Notes: generated by a model not told the origin, from the letters alone. A stretch of DNA of 64,000 nucleotides from Streptomyces griseicoloratus (GCF_014534645.1 NZ_JACVQF010000168.1:62001-126000), one strand, 5' to 3'; shown: positions 1 through 8,645, counted from the stretch's first letter. Numbers and translations: made by a program.

Positions 1-1017
1 CGACATCTGGTGCGCGGAGTTGGTGACGAAGTGCGCGAAGGCCACCGCGGCCGGCTTGCGCTCGCTCTGCGCGTTCACCATCACGCCCATCACGTACATG
101 TTGACGTGGCCGGTGCTGGTGATCTGGTCGGTGATGCCGATGTTCTTGTACAGGCTCGGCGCCTGCTTCTTGAAGTTGGCGAGGTCGAGCGCGCTGCCGG
201 GGTTCATGGCGACGGCTCCGGTGAGGAACTTCTTCCCGGACGACTCGGGGGTGGCGGTCAGCGCCTGCGAGTCCAGGGCCCCCGCCTCGTACAGCTCCTT
301 GTACCGGGTGAGGAGTTCGACGCCCTTGGCGTCGTTGAAGGAGAAGGCGGTGCCTTCCTTGTTCATGAGCGGTACGCCGTAGCGGCCGAAGTCCTCGATG
401 GTGGGCACGTTGGCGAGGGTGGCGACCTCGCCGTCCGTCTTCTCCGCCAGGCGCAGGGCGGTGTCGAAGAGTTCGTCGTACGTCGTGGGCGGCTTGTCGG
501 CGTCGAGGCCGGCCTTCTCGAACAGGGACTTGTTGTAGAACAGCGGGCCGGTGTTGAGGTACCAGGGGAAGGCGTACGTGCCCTCCATGCCCGGCACCTG
601 GTGGCTGGCCCAGGCGCCCTCCAGGTACTCCTTCTCGTACTGTCCGGCGGCCTTGTCCAGGTCGAGGGCGAGGCCCGCCTTGGCCAGCGGGGCGACGAGG
701 TCCGGGGAGACGTTGACGACGTCGGGCAGGGTGCCCCCGGCGGCGTCGGCGCTGATCTTGTCGGCGTAGCCCTCGCCGGGCTGGTCGACCCACTTGACGT
801 GGGTGTCGGGGTACTTCTCCTCGAAGGCGGCGATCAGGTCCTCGAAGTACGGCTTGAAGTTGGCCCGCAGGTTCCAGGTCTGGAAGGTGATCTCGCCCTC
901 GACCTTGCCCGAGGCGTCGGTCGAGCCGCCGTCGCCGCCCGAGGAGCCGCAGGCACTGAGCGGCAGGACGAGGGCGGCTACGGCGGCGACGGCGAAGGTT
1001 CTGCGCGGTATGGGCAC
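1..1017 (-). CDS. Sugar ABC transporter substrate-binding lipoprotein (partial)
   Basis: The first 339 residues are visible and the C-terminus lies beyond the left window edge. The GTG start at 1017 follows an AGGGAG ribosome site. A lipoprotein signal with lipobox LSAC places the lipidated Cys at residue 23, so the mature protein is tethered outside the membrane. The mature part reads as a family 1 extracellular solute-binding protein, with an ITFQTWN beta strand near residue 45, the FPWYLNTGPLFYNK hinge-like segment and the MNPGSALDL stretch. Such proteins capture oligosaccharides for CUT1-type importers. It is divergent from the LacI regulator at 1234, and the intergenic region carries palindromic operators, so sugar-inducible control by that regulator is inferred. 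The specific sugar cannot be read from sequence. Confidence 0.9.
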   Translation of the reverse strand, partial: MPIPRRTFAVAAVAALVLPLSACGSSGGDGGSTDASGKVEGEITFQTWNLRANFKPYFEDLIAAFEEKYPDTHVKWVDQPGEGYADKISADAAGGTLPDVVNVSPDLVAPLAKAGLALDLDKAAGQYEKEYLEGAWASHQVPGMEGTYAFPWYLNTGPLFYNKSLFEKAGLDADKPPTTYDELFDTALRLAEKTDGEVATLANVPTIEDFGRYGVPLMNKEGTAFSFNDAKGVELLTRYKELYEAGALDSQALTATPESSGKKFLTGAVAMNPGSALDLANFKKQAPSLYKNIGITDQITSTGHVNMYVMGVMVNAQSERKPAAVAFAHFVTNSAHQMS

Positions 1018-1106
1018 GGTGACACGTCTCCCTGAAGGACGTCGGCGGCTGCGATGCCAGCGACCATGCACGGCATGCTCGCGGAAAGTCAATGGATTCA
1101 TCCGAA

Positions 1107-1209
1107 CTAAAGCGCTGATGCCAGCATTAGTACAGGTCAAAGGGTTGCTGAAGAAAACTTGCCTCGATCGACTAATGCGCTTTAGGGTGCGCTCACTCAA
1201 GCGCTTTAG
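1107..1209. promoter_or_regulatory. LacI-type operator cluster in the divergent promoter
   Basis: Two 14-bp near-palindromes are seen, CTAATGCGCTTTAG at 1172-1185 and CTCAAGCGCTTTAG at 1196-1209. A half-like copy, CTAAAGCGCT, lies at 1107-1116. Their shared core CTAAAGCGCTTTAG has the central-CG symmetry bound by LacI-family regulators. The two strong sites are 24 bp apart centre to centre, just upstream of the regulator start, and the third is nearer the binding-protein gene. Joint control of both divergent genes is inferred. Confidence 0.65.
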
Positions 1210-1233
1210 CTCAGCACCGGGAAAGGGGCGAGT

Positions 1234-2280
1234 ATGCCCGGGAAGCGGCCCGCCGCGCGCAGGCCGACGATGAAGGACATCGCTCGGCGCGCAGGGGTCT
1301 CCGAGAGCGCGGTCTCCTTCGCGCTGAACGACCGCCCAGGGGTCTCGGAGGTCACCCGGGACCGGGTGCGCCGGGTCGCCGAGCAGCTCGGCTGGCGGCC
1401 CAGTACGGCGGCCCGCGCGCTGTCCGGGGAGGGCGCCGCGACGGTCGGCTTCGTGCTGGCCCGGCCGGCGCACACGCTCGGCGTGGACTCGTTCTTCCTG
1501 CAGCTGGTCTCGGGCATCCAGGAGGTGCTGGCGCGGCGTCACCTGGGCCTGCTGTTCCAGGTGGCGGCGGACGTCGAGGACGAGTGCGCGGTCTACCGGC
1601 GCTGGTGGGCCGAGCACCGGGTGGACGGCGTCCTGGTGGTCGATCCCCGCACCGACGACCCGCGCCCGGACCTGCTCGACGAACTCGGCCTGCCCGCCGT
1701 CGTGATCGGCGGCGCCCCGGACGAGCGCCACCCGGGTCTGTCGACGGTGTGGGCGGACGACGCGGGCGCGATGGCCTCCCTGGTGGACGGGCTCCACACA
1801 CTCGGCCACCGGCGGATCGCGCACATCGCCGGACTGCCGGACCTCGCCCACACCGAGCGCCGGATCCGCGCCCTGCGCGCGGAGGCCGGGCGGCGCGGCC
1901 TGACCGAGGTGCAGTCGGTGACCACCGACTACTCCGACGCGGAGGGCGAGGCCGTCACCCGGCGGGTCCTGCGCTCCTCCGCTCCCCCGACCGCACTGAT
2001 CTACGACAACGACGTGATGGCCGTCGCCGGGGTCGCCGCGGCGGCCGGGCTGGGCTTCTCGGTGCCGGCCGACGTGTCGGTGGTGGCCTGGGAGGACTCG
2101 GCCCTGTGCCGCATGGTCAAGCCGTGGCTGTCCGCCCTGTCCCGCGACAGCGTGGAGTTCGGCCGCACGGCGGCGACGGAGCTGGTCTCCCTGCTGGACG
2201 GCGGCCCGGCGCGCACGGTGCGGGTGCCGGTGCCGCGGCTGATCGAGCGGGACAGCACGGGTCCGGCGCGGGCCTCCTGA
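1234..2280 (+). CDS. LacI-family transcriptional regulator
   Basis: This 348-residue protein has the classical LacI layout. A helix-turn-helix lies at about residues 13-60, with the typical TMKDIARRAGVSESAVSFAL and RPGVSEVTRDRV segments. A periplasmic-binding-protein-like sensor domain follows from about residue 70 to 340. The ATG follows a GAAAGGGGCGAG ribosome site. It is divergent from a sugar-binding protein gene across LacI-type palindromes, so it is most likely the local repressor of that transporter and of itself, released by the transported sugar. The inducer is unknown. Confidence 0.93.
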   Translation: MPGKRPAARRPTMKDIARRAGVSESAVSFALNDRPGVSEVTRDRVRRVAEQLGWRPSTAARALSGEGAATVGFVLARPAHTLGVDSFFLQLVSGIQEVLARRHLGLLFQVAADVEDECAVYRRWWAEHRVDGVLVVDPRTDDPRPDLLDELGLPAVVIGGAPDERHPGLSTVWADDAGAMASLVDGLHTLGHRRIAHIAGLPDLAHTERRIRALRAEAGRRGLTEVQSVTTDYSDAEGEAVTRRVLRSSAPPTALIYDNDVMAVAGVAAAAGLGFSVPADVSVVAWEDSALCRMVKPWLSALSRDSVEFGRTAATELVSLLDGGPARTVRVPVPRLIERDSTGPARAS

Positions 2281-2384
2281 AGGTCCGTCCGACGGCGGTC
2301 TCGACGCGGAGGCGTCCGGGCGGGCAGAGTTCTCCCCACGTACTCGCCAGTAATCCCGCCCCACCGCACCCCGAGGAGCCCTCC

Positions 2385-3728
2385 GTGACCAGCTGGGCCG
2401 GCCGGACCGCCGCCGAGATCGCCGCCGCCGTACGCGAGAAGCGGGTCACGCCCCGCGAGGTGGTGGCCGCGCACCTGGCCCGGATCGAGCGGTGGGGCGA
2501 CCGGGTCGGCGCCTTCCGCACGGTGCGGGCCGAGGCGGCGCTCGCCGAGGCCGAGGAGGTGGGCGCCCGCGGCGATCTGGCCGAACTGCCGCTGGCCGGC
2601 GTGCCGGTGGCGGTCAAGGACAACCTCGCGGTGCGCGGTGAGGCCACCCGGAACGGCTCCGCCGCGACACCGGACACACCGGCCGGCGCCGACCACGTCA
2701 CGGTGGCCCGGCTCCGGGCGGCCGGCGCGGTGGTCGTGGGGCTGACGAACGTGCCCGAGCTGTGCGTGTTCGGCACCACGGAGGGCGTGTACGGCACCGC
2801 CCGCAACCCGTGGGACCCGGCGCGCACGGCGGGCGGTTCGTCGGGCGGCAGCGCCGCCGCGGTCGCCGCCGGCCTGGTGCCGGTCGCGCTGGGCAACGAC
2901 GGCATGGGCTCGCTGCGCATACCGGCCGCCAACTGCGGCCTGGTCACCCTCAAGCCGGGGCACGGCGTCGTCCCGGCCGGCATCGGCGAGGGCGACTGGT
3001 TCGGCATGTCCGAGAACGGACCGCTGGCCACGACCGTCGAGGACGCGCGCCTGGTGCTCACGGTCCTCGCGGACGGCGGCCCGTTCCGCCGTGAGGAGCC
3101 CGGCGCCCTCCGCGTCGCCGCCTCCCTGCGCAGCCCGGTCGCGGGCGTCCCGGTGGCGGGGGCGTACCGGGCGGCCGTCCGCGAGGCGGCCGGGGTGCTG
3201 ATGAAGGCCGGACACCAGGTGCGCCGGGCCGACCCGCCCTACCCGGCGTCGCTGGGTCTCACCGCGGTGACGCACTGGACGGCCGGTACGTCCGTGGACG
3301 CCCGGAGCCTGGACCCGCGGCGGCTGGCCCGGCGCACGCGGGTGCACGCGGCCGTCGGACGGCGCTTCGTGCGCACGGTGGCCACCGGCGCGGAACGGGA
3401 GCGGCTGCGCCGGCGCCTGGAGCCGTTCTTCGCCGAGTACGACGTCCTGCTCACACCGGCGCTGGCCCGCCGCTCCCCCGAGGCGGGGCCCTGGCACGAG
3501 CGGGGCTGGCTGCGCAACATGGCGGCCAACTCGGCCTGTTCGCCCTTCACTCCGCCGTGGAACCTCACCGGCTGGCCCGCGATGGCGGTGCCGTTCGGCA
3601 CCCTGGCCTCGGGGGCGCCCTGCGCCGTGCAGCTGGTGGGGCGCCCGGGGTCGGAGGCGGCGCTGCTGGAGCTGGCGGAGCAGATCGAGCGGCTGCGTCC
3701 GTGGCGGCGGACGGCGCCGGCGGCCTGA
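2385..3728 (+). CDS. Amidase (amidase-signature family)
   Basis: The 447-residue amidase-signature protein starts at GTG 2385, five bases after a GAGGAG stretch. The Ser-cisSer-Lys triad of the family fits Lys78 in VAVKDN, Ser152 in the Gly/Ser-rich loop GGSSGGSAAAVAAG, and Ser176 in DGMGSLRIPA. The spacing of 24 residues between the two serines is the family norm. The nucleophile motif reads GMGS where many members have GGS. It hydrolyses an amide bond to acid plus ammonia or amine, probably in the cytoplasm because no signal peptide is seen. It lies about 100 bp after the LacI gene, and no substrate is evident. Missing partner genes make GatA of the tRNA amidotransferase unlikely. Confidence 0.9.
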   Translation: MTSWAGRTAAEIAAAVREKRVTPREVVAAHLARIERWGDRVGAFRTVRAEAALAEAEEVGARGDLAELPLAGVPVAVKDNLAVRGEATRNGSAATPDTPAGADHVTVARLRAAGAVVVGLTNVPELCVFGTTEGVYGTARNPWDPARTAGGSSGGSAAAVAAGLVPVALGNDGMGSLRIPAANCGLVTLKPGHGVVPAGIGEGDWFGMSENGPLATTVEDARLVLTVLADGGPFRREEPGALRVAASLRSPVAGVPVAGAYRAAVREAAGVLMKAGHQVRRADPPYPASLGLTAVTHWTAGTSVDARSLDPRRLARRTRVHAAVGRRFVRTVATGAERERLRRRLEPFFAEYDVLLTPALARRSPEAGPWHERGWLRNMAANSACSPFTPPWNLTGWPAMAVPFGTLASGAPCAVQLVGRPGSEAALLELAEQIERLRPWRRTAPAA

Positions 3729-3761
3729 GCGGGACCCGACCGGAGCCCGACCGCGCGGTCC

Positions 3762-4244
3762 CTAGAGGGCGCGGTACATGATGTGCAGGCCGACCAGCCC
3801 GTGCCGGGGGTGCTCGAAGGCGTCCGGCACCGTGCCCAGGATCGTGAAGCCGAGCGAGGTCCAGAGCTTGACGGCCGGGTTGGTCTCGACGACGGCGTTG
3901 AAGACCATGCCCCGGTACCCGTCGGCCTTCGCCGCGGCCAGGACGTGTTCGCCGAGGGCGCGGCCGACGCCGCGGCCGGCCCGGTCGGGGTCGACCATGA
4001 AGCCGGCGTTGGCGATACGGGCGGCGGGGCCGCCGTAGTTGGGGGTGACGTAGGCGGAGGCGACGATGGCTCCGGCGTCGTCCTGGACGACGTAGACGCG
4101 TTTCGCGGGGTTCATCCACAGGGCCCGGGCTTCGTCCTCGGGGGTGGCCGGGTCCCAGGCGTACGTCTCGCCGGCCGCGACGATGCGGTGCCAGAAGGGC
4201 CAGATGTGCGGCCAGTCGTCGGCGGTCGCTTCCCTGATCAGCAT
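3762..4244 (-). CDS. GNAT family N-acetyltransferase
   Basis: This 160-residue single-domain GNAT protein opens with MLIREATADDW, typical of the family's first strand. The acetyl-CoA-binding motif is RAGRGVGRALGEHVLAAA at about residues 98-115. FNAVVETNPAVKLWTSLGF is the usual substrate and acceptor end of the fold. The ATG at 4244 was preferred over longer readings because the GNAT fold begins there. It probably acetylates a small amine; phosphinothricin-acetyltransferase-like enzymes have similar NAxxETNxxAxxLWxxLGF endings, but the substrate is not determined. It is convergent with the amidase. Confidence 0.88.
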   Translation of the reverse strand: MLIREATADDWPHIWPFWHRIVAAGETYAWDPATPEDEARALWMNPAKRVYVVQDDAGAIVASAYVTPNYGGPAARIANAGFMVDPDRAGRGVGRALGEHVLAAAKADGYRGMVFNAVVETNPAVKLWTSLGFTILGTVPDAFEHPRHGLVGLHIMYRAL

Positions 4245-4303
4245 GGGCGTGAGTCTCGCACGCCCATGCGGCCGGCGCGTCCTGGGGTCCCCCTGCGGTG
4301 TTC

Positions 4304-4477
4304 TCAGTCCACGCTCGGCAGGATGTGGGGCTCGGCGAGGTCGTCCTCGTACCCCGCGAGGCGGATGGGGGCGGACCGGGCCCACACGTCGAGGATGCCG
4401 ATCTCTCCGGGCCGGCGGGGTGCTCGTTCCGTGCGTTCCTTGGGGCGTTGATCGCGGTTCGTCTTCTCCGGTGTCAC
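4304..4477 (-). CDS. Small protein of unknown function (57 aa)
   Basis: The GTG start at 4477 is preceded by a strong AAGGAG eight bases upstream, which argues for translation. The peptide has a charged, Lys/Arg/Glu-rich first half and a neutral to acidic second half containing LDVWARSAPIRLAGYEDD and ending LPSVD. There is no signal peptide, transmembrane segment or cysteine. The composition, with a soluble leader-like half and a short distinct tail, would suit either a small regulatory protein or a precursor peptide, but no modifying enzyme lies next to it. I do not recognise the family. Confidence 0.6.
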   Translation of the reverse strand: MTPEKTNRDQRPKERTERAPRRPGEIGILDVWARSAPIRLAGYEDDLAEPHILPSVD

Positions 4478-4484
4478 CGCGCAC

Positions 4485-4940
4485 TCCTTATGTGTCGGGT
4501 CACCCTCGGGGCCCGCCGGAGGTCTGCCGTCCGGCACCCGGCGCCCGCTCGGGTCTGGTTCGAATGCAGTTCGGACGCGGTGGCGCCGGCAACTCGCGAG
4601 CAGGCCGTGGTGAACCGGCTTGTCCCGTTGACGGACGGTGGGTGTGGGTAGGGCCCCGTACTGCTGTCCGTCCCCTACAGATTAACCAAATGAGCGGGGG
4701 TGCGCTCTATGGGGCTGTAAACATCGGGTAATCATTGCTCGCCGCTGCGTGCACACACGCACCCATTACATCCCTGTTTGTCCGCTTGTGCACTGGTTGC
4801 TGCCCACCCCTTCGGTGGCCAGGGCCGCCCGCCCTTCGCATCCGGGAGGCGAAGGGGCGTTCAGTTGGCGTTGGCTGGGCCGCAAGCTCGCCATGGTCTG
4901 CTGCCGGACGGCGACGGCCGTCTCACGGGAGGACCGAGGC
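4485..4940. other. Intergenic region with AT-richer promoter segment
   Basis: This holds no gene that I can support. Bases 4660-4800 are clearly less GC-rich than the surroundings, which is where divergent promoters for the small protein at 4477 and the gene at 4941 would be expected. No convincing -35/-10 pair or operator palindrome was identified. Confidence 0.4.
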
Positions 4941-5378
4941 ATGGAACTGCGCAGCGTCGAGGAGCTGATGGACCTGCTGTACGCCTGCCGGGGCGCACGG
5001 CTCACCTGCCCCGGCGGCGGAGCCGGCGACCTGCACGGCCACGCGCTGCGCACCGCGGCGCTGCTGCGCCGGGCCCGGCCCGCCGACAAGGAGCTCCAGG
5101 TGGCCGGCCTGGTGTGTCCGGTGGGCCGGCTGCTGTGGCCCGGAGATCCGGCGGGCGGTACGGCCGAGGCGGTACGGCCCCTGCTCGGCGCACGCGTCGC
5201 CCGCCTGCTGCGCCGCCACACCCAGGCGGCGGCCGCGCCCGACGACGACCTGCTCAGGCTGCGCCAGGCGGACGAGGAGGCCCGTACCGCGGTGTTCGAC
5301 GCCGGTGTCCTGGAGGACTGGCGCACCGTGCTGGAGCTGGTGGCGGCGCGGAACTCGCGGCTGGGCGCCGTCGACTGA
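4941..5378 (+). CDS. Degenerate HD-domain-like protein
   Basis: This 145-residue protein starts at ATG 4941 after GGGAGG. The sequence LHGHALRTAALLRRA followed by a helix ending GLVCPVGRLL and then AVRPLLGARVARLLRRH matches the helical layout of HD-domain phosphohydrolases. In that family the second block normally reads as LLHDIGHL, with the metal-binding His-Asp pair. Here the pair is replaced by CPVG, so metal-dependent hydrolysis is unlikely. It may be a binding or regulatory derivative. It is followed by a hairpin at 5436-5455 and then by a convergent gene. Confidence 0.65.
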   Translation: MELRSVEELMDLLYACRGARLTCPGGGAGDLHGHALRTAALLRRARPADKELQVAGLVCPVGRLLWPGDPAGGTAEAVRPLLGARVARLLRRHTQAAAAPDDDLLRLRQADEEARTAVFDAGVLEDWRTVLELVAARNSRLGAVD

Positions 5379-5435
5379 GCGGCCCCGGGTGTGCCCGAGA
5401 TCGAGGTGGCCGCGCGGTGCCCCCCGACGGGGCGA

Positions 5436-5455
5436 CAGGCCCAGGGGTGGGCCTG
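5436..5455. terminator. Bidirectional terminator hairpin
   Basis: A perfect 8-bp stem, CAGGCCCA and TGGGCCTG around a GGGG loop, lies between two convergent genes. It has no T tract, as is usual for Streptomyces, and could terminate both transcripts. Confidence 0.6.
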
Positions 5456-5577
5456 CATGGGATCGAACCACGAAGTACGCGTGACCGGCGCACCGGGCAC
5501 CCCGGCGCTCGCACCCACCGTAGGACGCCGCCCGGCGAACGGGCCACCGGATTAGGGCCGTCGGCCCGCCGCTGCCG

Positions 5578-7071
5578 TCACCACTTGCCGGGCGCGTAGT
5601 CCTTGAGGAAGACGCCGTACAGATCCTCGCCCGCCTCGCCGCGCACGATCGGGTCGTAGACGCGGGCCGCGCCGTCGACCAGGTCGAGCGGGGCGTGGAA
5701 GCCCTCGTCGGCCAGGCGCAGCTTGTCGTAGTGGGGCCGCTCGTCGGTGATCCAGCCGGTGTCGACCGACGTCATCAGGATGCGGTCGGTGTCGAACATC
5801 TCCTTCGCGCTGGTCCGCGTCACCATGTTCATGGCCGCCTTGGCCGCGTTCGTGTTGGGGTGGCCCGCGCCCTTGTAGCCGCGGCCGAAGACGCCCTCCA
5901 TCGCCGAGACGTTGACGACGTACGCACGCCCGGTGGACGCCCGCCGCGCGGCCTCGGCCATCACCGGCCGGAGCTTGCTGATGAGGATGAACGGCGCCGT
6001 GTAGTTGCACAGCTGGGTCTCCAGCAGCTCCACGGGGGAGATCTGGTCGATGGTCTGCACCCAGGTGTTGGTGTCGACGACGTCGGGGACCAGGCCGCCC
6101 GCGTCGATGGCGGTGCCCTCGCGGTGGCGGACCACGCTGGCGTTGCCGGCGACCAGGGCGAGGTCGGCCACGGCTTGCGCGTCGAGTCCGCTGACGCCGG
6201 CGGGCAGCGCGGCCAGCCCGTCGACCGAGCCGGAGCCGAAGGCGCCGATGACGTGGTGGGCGGGCAGCTCACCGGCCGGCAGCGGGGCGCTCTCCCCCTC
6301 GACGAGCGCGGCGTACGCGGACGGCAGGCGGCGCACGGTCTGGGTGGCGTTGTTGATCAGGATGTCGAGCGGTCCCTGCTCCGCGACCTGGTCGGCCAGG
6401 GCGACGGCCTGGGCGGGGTCGCGCAGGTCGATGCCGACGACCTCCAGGCGGTGGATCCAGTCCGCGGAGTCGTCCATGGCCGTGAAGCGGCGGATGGCGT
6501 CCTTGGGGAAGCGGGTCGTGATCGTGGTGTGGGCGCCGTCGCGCAGCAGCCTGAGCGCGATGTACATGCCGATCTTGGCCCGGCCGCCGGTGAGCAGCGC
6601 GCGCCTGCCGGTGAGGTCGGTGCGGGCGTCGCGGCGGGACCGGTTCTCGACGGCGCACTCCGGGCAGAGCTGGTGGTAGAAGTAGTCGACCTCGACGTAC
6701 CGCTGCTTGCAGGTGTAGCAGGACCGGGGGCGCTGGAGTATCCCGGCGATCGTCCCCTCCTCGGTACGGGAGGAGGGCAGGATGCCTTCCGTCTCGTCGT
6801 CGATGCGCTGGGCGGACCCGGTGGCGGTGGCCTCGGTCACCGCCTTGTCGTGGGCGGTCTTCGCGGCCCGGCGCTCCTGGCGGCGGCGCTGCTTGACCGT
6901 CCGGTAGATGTGCGAGGTGGCCCGGCGGACCAGGACGGCGTCGGGGTGGTCGACCTCCAGCTTGTCGAGTTCCTCCAGCACGCTGAGGCAGACGGCGAGC
7001 CGCTCCGGGTCGATCCCGGGGCCGTACGCCACCTCGTCCGTGGTCGCCGAGCCGTCCTGTGTCACCGTCAT
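5578..7071 (-). CDS. SDR-family oxidoreductase with N-terminal Cys4 motif
   Basis: This protein has about 497 residues. An N-terminal helical part of about 120 residues carries a basic stretch (KQRRRQERRAAK). Two CxxC pairs follow, CYTC and CPEC, spaced like a zinc ribbon. A Rossmann SDR domain begins at about residue 155 with GRRALLTGGRAKIGMYIA and includes ILINNATQT; VNVSAMEGVFGRGYKGAGHP and NTNAAKAAM stand where the catalytic Ser and Tyr/Lys region would be. The canonical Tyr of YxxxK is not clear, because the Tyr lies seven residues before an Asn-Ala-Ala-Lys segment. A GTG at 7095 is an alternative start. NAD(P)-dependent dehydrogenase or reductase activity is inferred, and the substrate is unknown. 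Confidence 0.82.
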   Translation of the reverse strand: MTVTQDGSATTDEVAYGPGIDPERLAVCLSVLEELDKLEVDHPDAVLVRRATSHIYRTVKQRRRQERRAAKTAHDKAVTEATATGSAQRIDDETEGILPSSRTEEGTIAGILQRPRSCYTCKQRYVEVDYFYHQLCPECAVENRSRRDARTDLTGRRALLTGGRAKIGMYIALRLLRDGAHTTITTRFPKDAIRRFTAMDDSADWIHRLEVVGIDLRDPAQAVALADQVAEQGPLDILINNATQTVRRLPSAYAALVEGESAPLPAGELPAHHVIGAFGSGSVDGLAALPAGVSGLDAQAVADLALVAGNASVVRHREGTAIDAGGLVPDVVDTNTWVQTIDQISPVELLETQLCNYTAPFILISKLRPVMAEAARRASTGRAYVVNVSAMEGVFGRGYKGAGHPNTNAAKAAMNMVTRTSAKEMFDTDRILMTSVDTGWITDERPHYDKLRLADEGFHAPLDLVDGAARVYDPIVRGEAGEDLYGVFLKDYAPGKW

Positions 7072-7176
7072 CGCCGCAGCCGTTCCTTCGGTCACCGTCG
7101 CGGCGCTCCGAGACGCGTCCGCTTTCGAACGGGGGATTTTACGGAGCGCCGGGCGGTGCCGCCAAACCCGCGACGG

Positions 7177-8517
7177 TCAGGGACCGCAGGCAGTGATGAG
7201 TGTCTCCACCTCCTCGGTCACGGCCCGGGCCAGCCGGTCGAGGTCCGGTACCGCCTTCGCGTCGGCGACCAGGCCGTAGTGGACCCGTCCGCGGTACGTC
7301 GAGACCGCCACCGCCAGGGAGTGGCCGCGGGCCAGCGGCGCCAGCGGGTAGACCTCGTTGAGCGGATGGCCGCCGAGCCGCAGGCCGAGGCTGGGCAGGG
7401 GCACGCTGGTGACCAGGATGTCGAACCAGAGCCGGGCGGCCTGGCCGACCAGCGGGCCGCCGAGCCGGTGGCCGAGCGCCGGAACGTGGTCGGCGAGCAG
7501 GGCGACCGCTCCGGCTCCCCGCCCGGGTCCGGCGTCCTTGTTGCGGTCCATGGCGGCGCGCACCGAGCCCAGGCGGGACAGCGGGTCCGGGTCGCCGACC
7601 GGAAGCCGTATCAGGTAGCCCGAGAGCCGGTTCCCCGGTGGCTGGGCGGTGCGCGGGCGGCGCTGGGAGACGGGGATCAGGGCGCGGGGCGCCACTCCCT
7701 CGCTGCCGTCGCCGCGCTCGTCCAGCCAGCGGCGCAGGGCGCCGGCGACGACCGCGATCAGCACGTCGTTGACGGTGCCGCCGACGGTCTTGCGGACGAC
7801 GTGGACGTCGTCGAGGTCGACGACCACTCCGGCGGTGCGGCGGGTGCCGGAGGGCTCGGCGGTGAGCGCGGCGGAGGAGCGCACGTCGAGGGTGGACAGG
7901 GCGACCGAGGCCCCGATGTCCAGGGCGCGGCCCGCGTCGGACAGGGCGCCGCGCAGCATCCCGGGCAGTCTGCGCACGTCCGGCAGGAGGCCGCGGCGGG
8001 GTTCCTCGGGGCGGGGGCGGGGCGCGGGCAGGTCCAGCGGGTCGAGGATGCCCGCGGCGAGTGTCAGTGCCCGCAGCCCGTCGGCCAGGGCGTGGTGGAA
8101 CTTGAAGAGCACGGCGAAGGACACCCCGTCGGCCCCGGGCAGCACATGGGCCTCCCACGGCGGCCGGCCGCGTTCCAGCGGGCGTTCCATGAGGCGGCCG
8201 GCCCGCGCGTGGAAGTCCGTCGTCGGGGCGTGCAGGCGGATGTGGTTGAGGGGGTCGAACCCGGGATCCGGCTCGCGGGTCGCGCCGCCGAAGGAGAACG
8301 GCCGGCGCAGGGCGAGGGGCGGCTGCCACACGTCCCGGATCCGCATCCGCAGACCGGGCACGGCGGGCGCGCGGACCGCGAGGAGGTCGGCCGCGTGGGC
8401 CCCCGCGGTGGGTGAGTGGGCCGAGAAGACGCCGAGCGCGCCGAGGTGCATGGGGTGCTCGGGGGATTCGATGTTCCAGAACGCCAGGTCGAGGGGAGCG
8501 AGCAGATCGGAAGTCAA
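7177..8517 (-). CDS. Wax ester synthase/diacylglycerol acyltransferase (WS/DGAT)
   Basis: This 446-residue member of the bacterial WS/DGAT family transfers acyl chains from acyl-CoA to diacylglycerol or alcohols to make storage lipid at the membrane. The active-site motif HHALADG stands at residues 141-147, and the conserved opening LLAPLDLAFWNIES is at the N-terminus. Later motifs such as GTVNDVLIAVVAGALRRWL and SGYLIRLPVG fit the family. A TTG start at 8517 was chosen because GAGG lies seven bases upstream; a second TTG at 8530-8532 is possible. Length matches the usual 440-470. No other lipid gene is adjacent. Confidence 0.88.
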   Translation of the reverse strand: MTSDLLAPLDLAFWNIESPEHPMHLGALGVFSAHSPTAGAHAADLLAVRAPAVPGLRMRIRDVWQPPLALRRPFSFGGATREPDPGFDPLNHIRLHAPTTDFHARAGRLMERPLERGRPPWEAHVLPGADGVSFAVLFKFHHALADGLRALTLAAGILDPLDLPAPRPRPEEPRRGLLPDVRRLPGMLRGALSDAGRALDIGASVALSTLDVRSSAALTAEPSGTRRTAGVVVDLDDVHVVRKTVGGTVNDVLIAVVAGALRRWLDERGDGSEGVAPRALIPVSQRRPRTAQPPGNRLSGYLIRLPVGDPDPLSRLGSVRAAMDRNKDAGPGRGAGAVALLADHVPALGHRLGGPLVGQAARLWFDILVTSVPLPSLGLRLGGHPLNEVYPLAPLARGHSLAVAVSTYRGRVHYGLVADAKAVPDLDRLARAVTEEVETLITACGP

Positions 8518-8617
8518 GGGCTTGCCTCGCAATGACGACGGGTGGACAAGCAGTCAATCGCCCTCCGCCGATTACGGTCAAGTACGATCAAGCTACGCAC
8601 AGTTAACAGCAGATTAA

Positions 8618-8645
8618 AGTCCCGCTCTGTGAAAGCAGCGGGACT
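8618..8645. repeat. Inverted repeat downstream of the GH2 gene
   Basis: AGTCCCGCT and AGCGGGACT form a perfect 9-bp stem with a 10-base loop, about 130 bases beyond the stop of the leftward GH2 gene. It could end that transcript or sit in the promoter region of the next leftward gene. Confidence 0.4.

Noticed and set aside
5456-5530. tRNA-like T-arm (CGTGG-TTCGATC-CCATG) on the minus strand near 5456-5475
   Set aside because: No matching acceptor, D or anticodon arms are present at the right distances, and the adjacent hairpin is better explained as a terminator.
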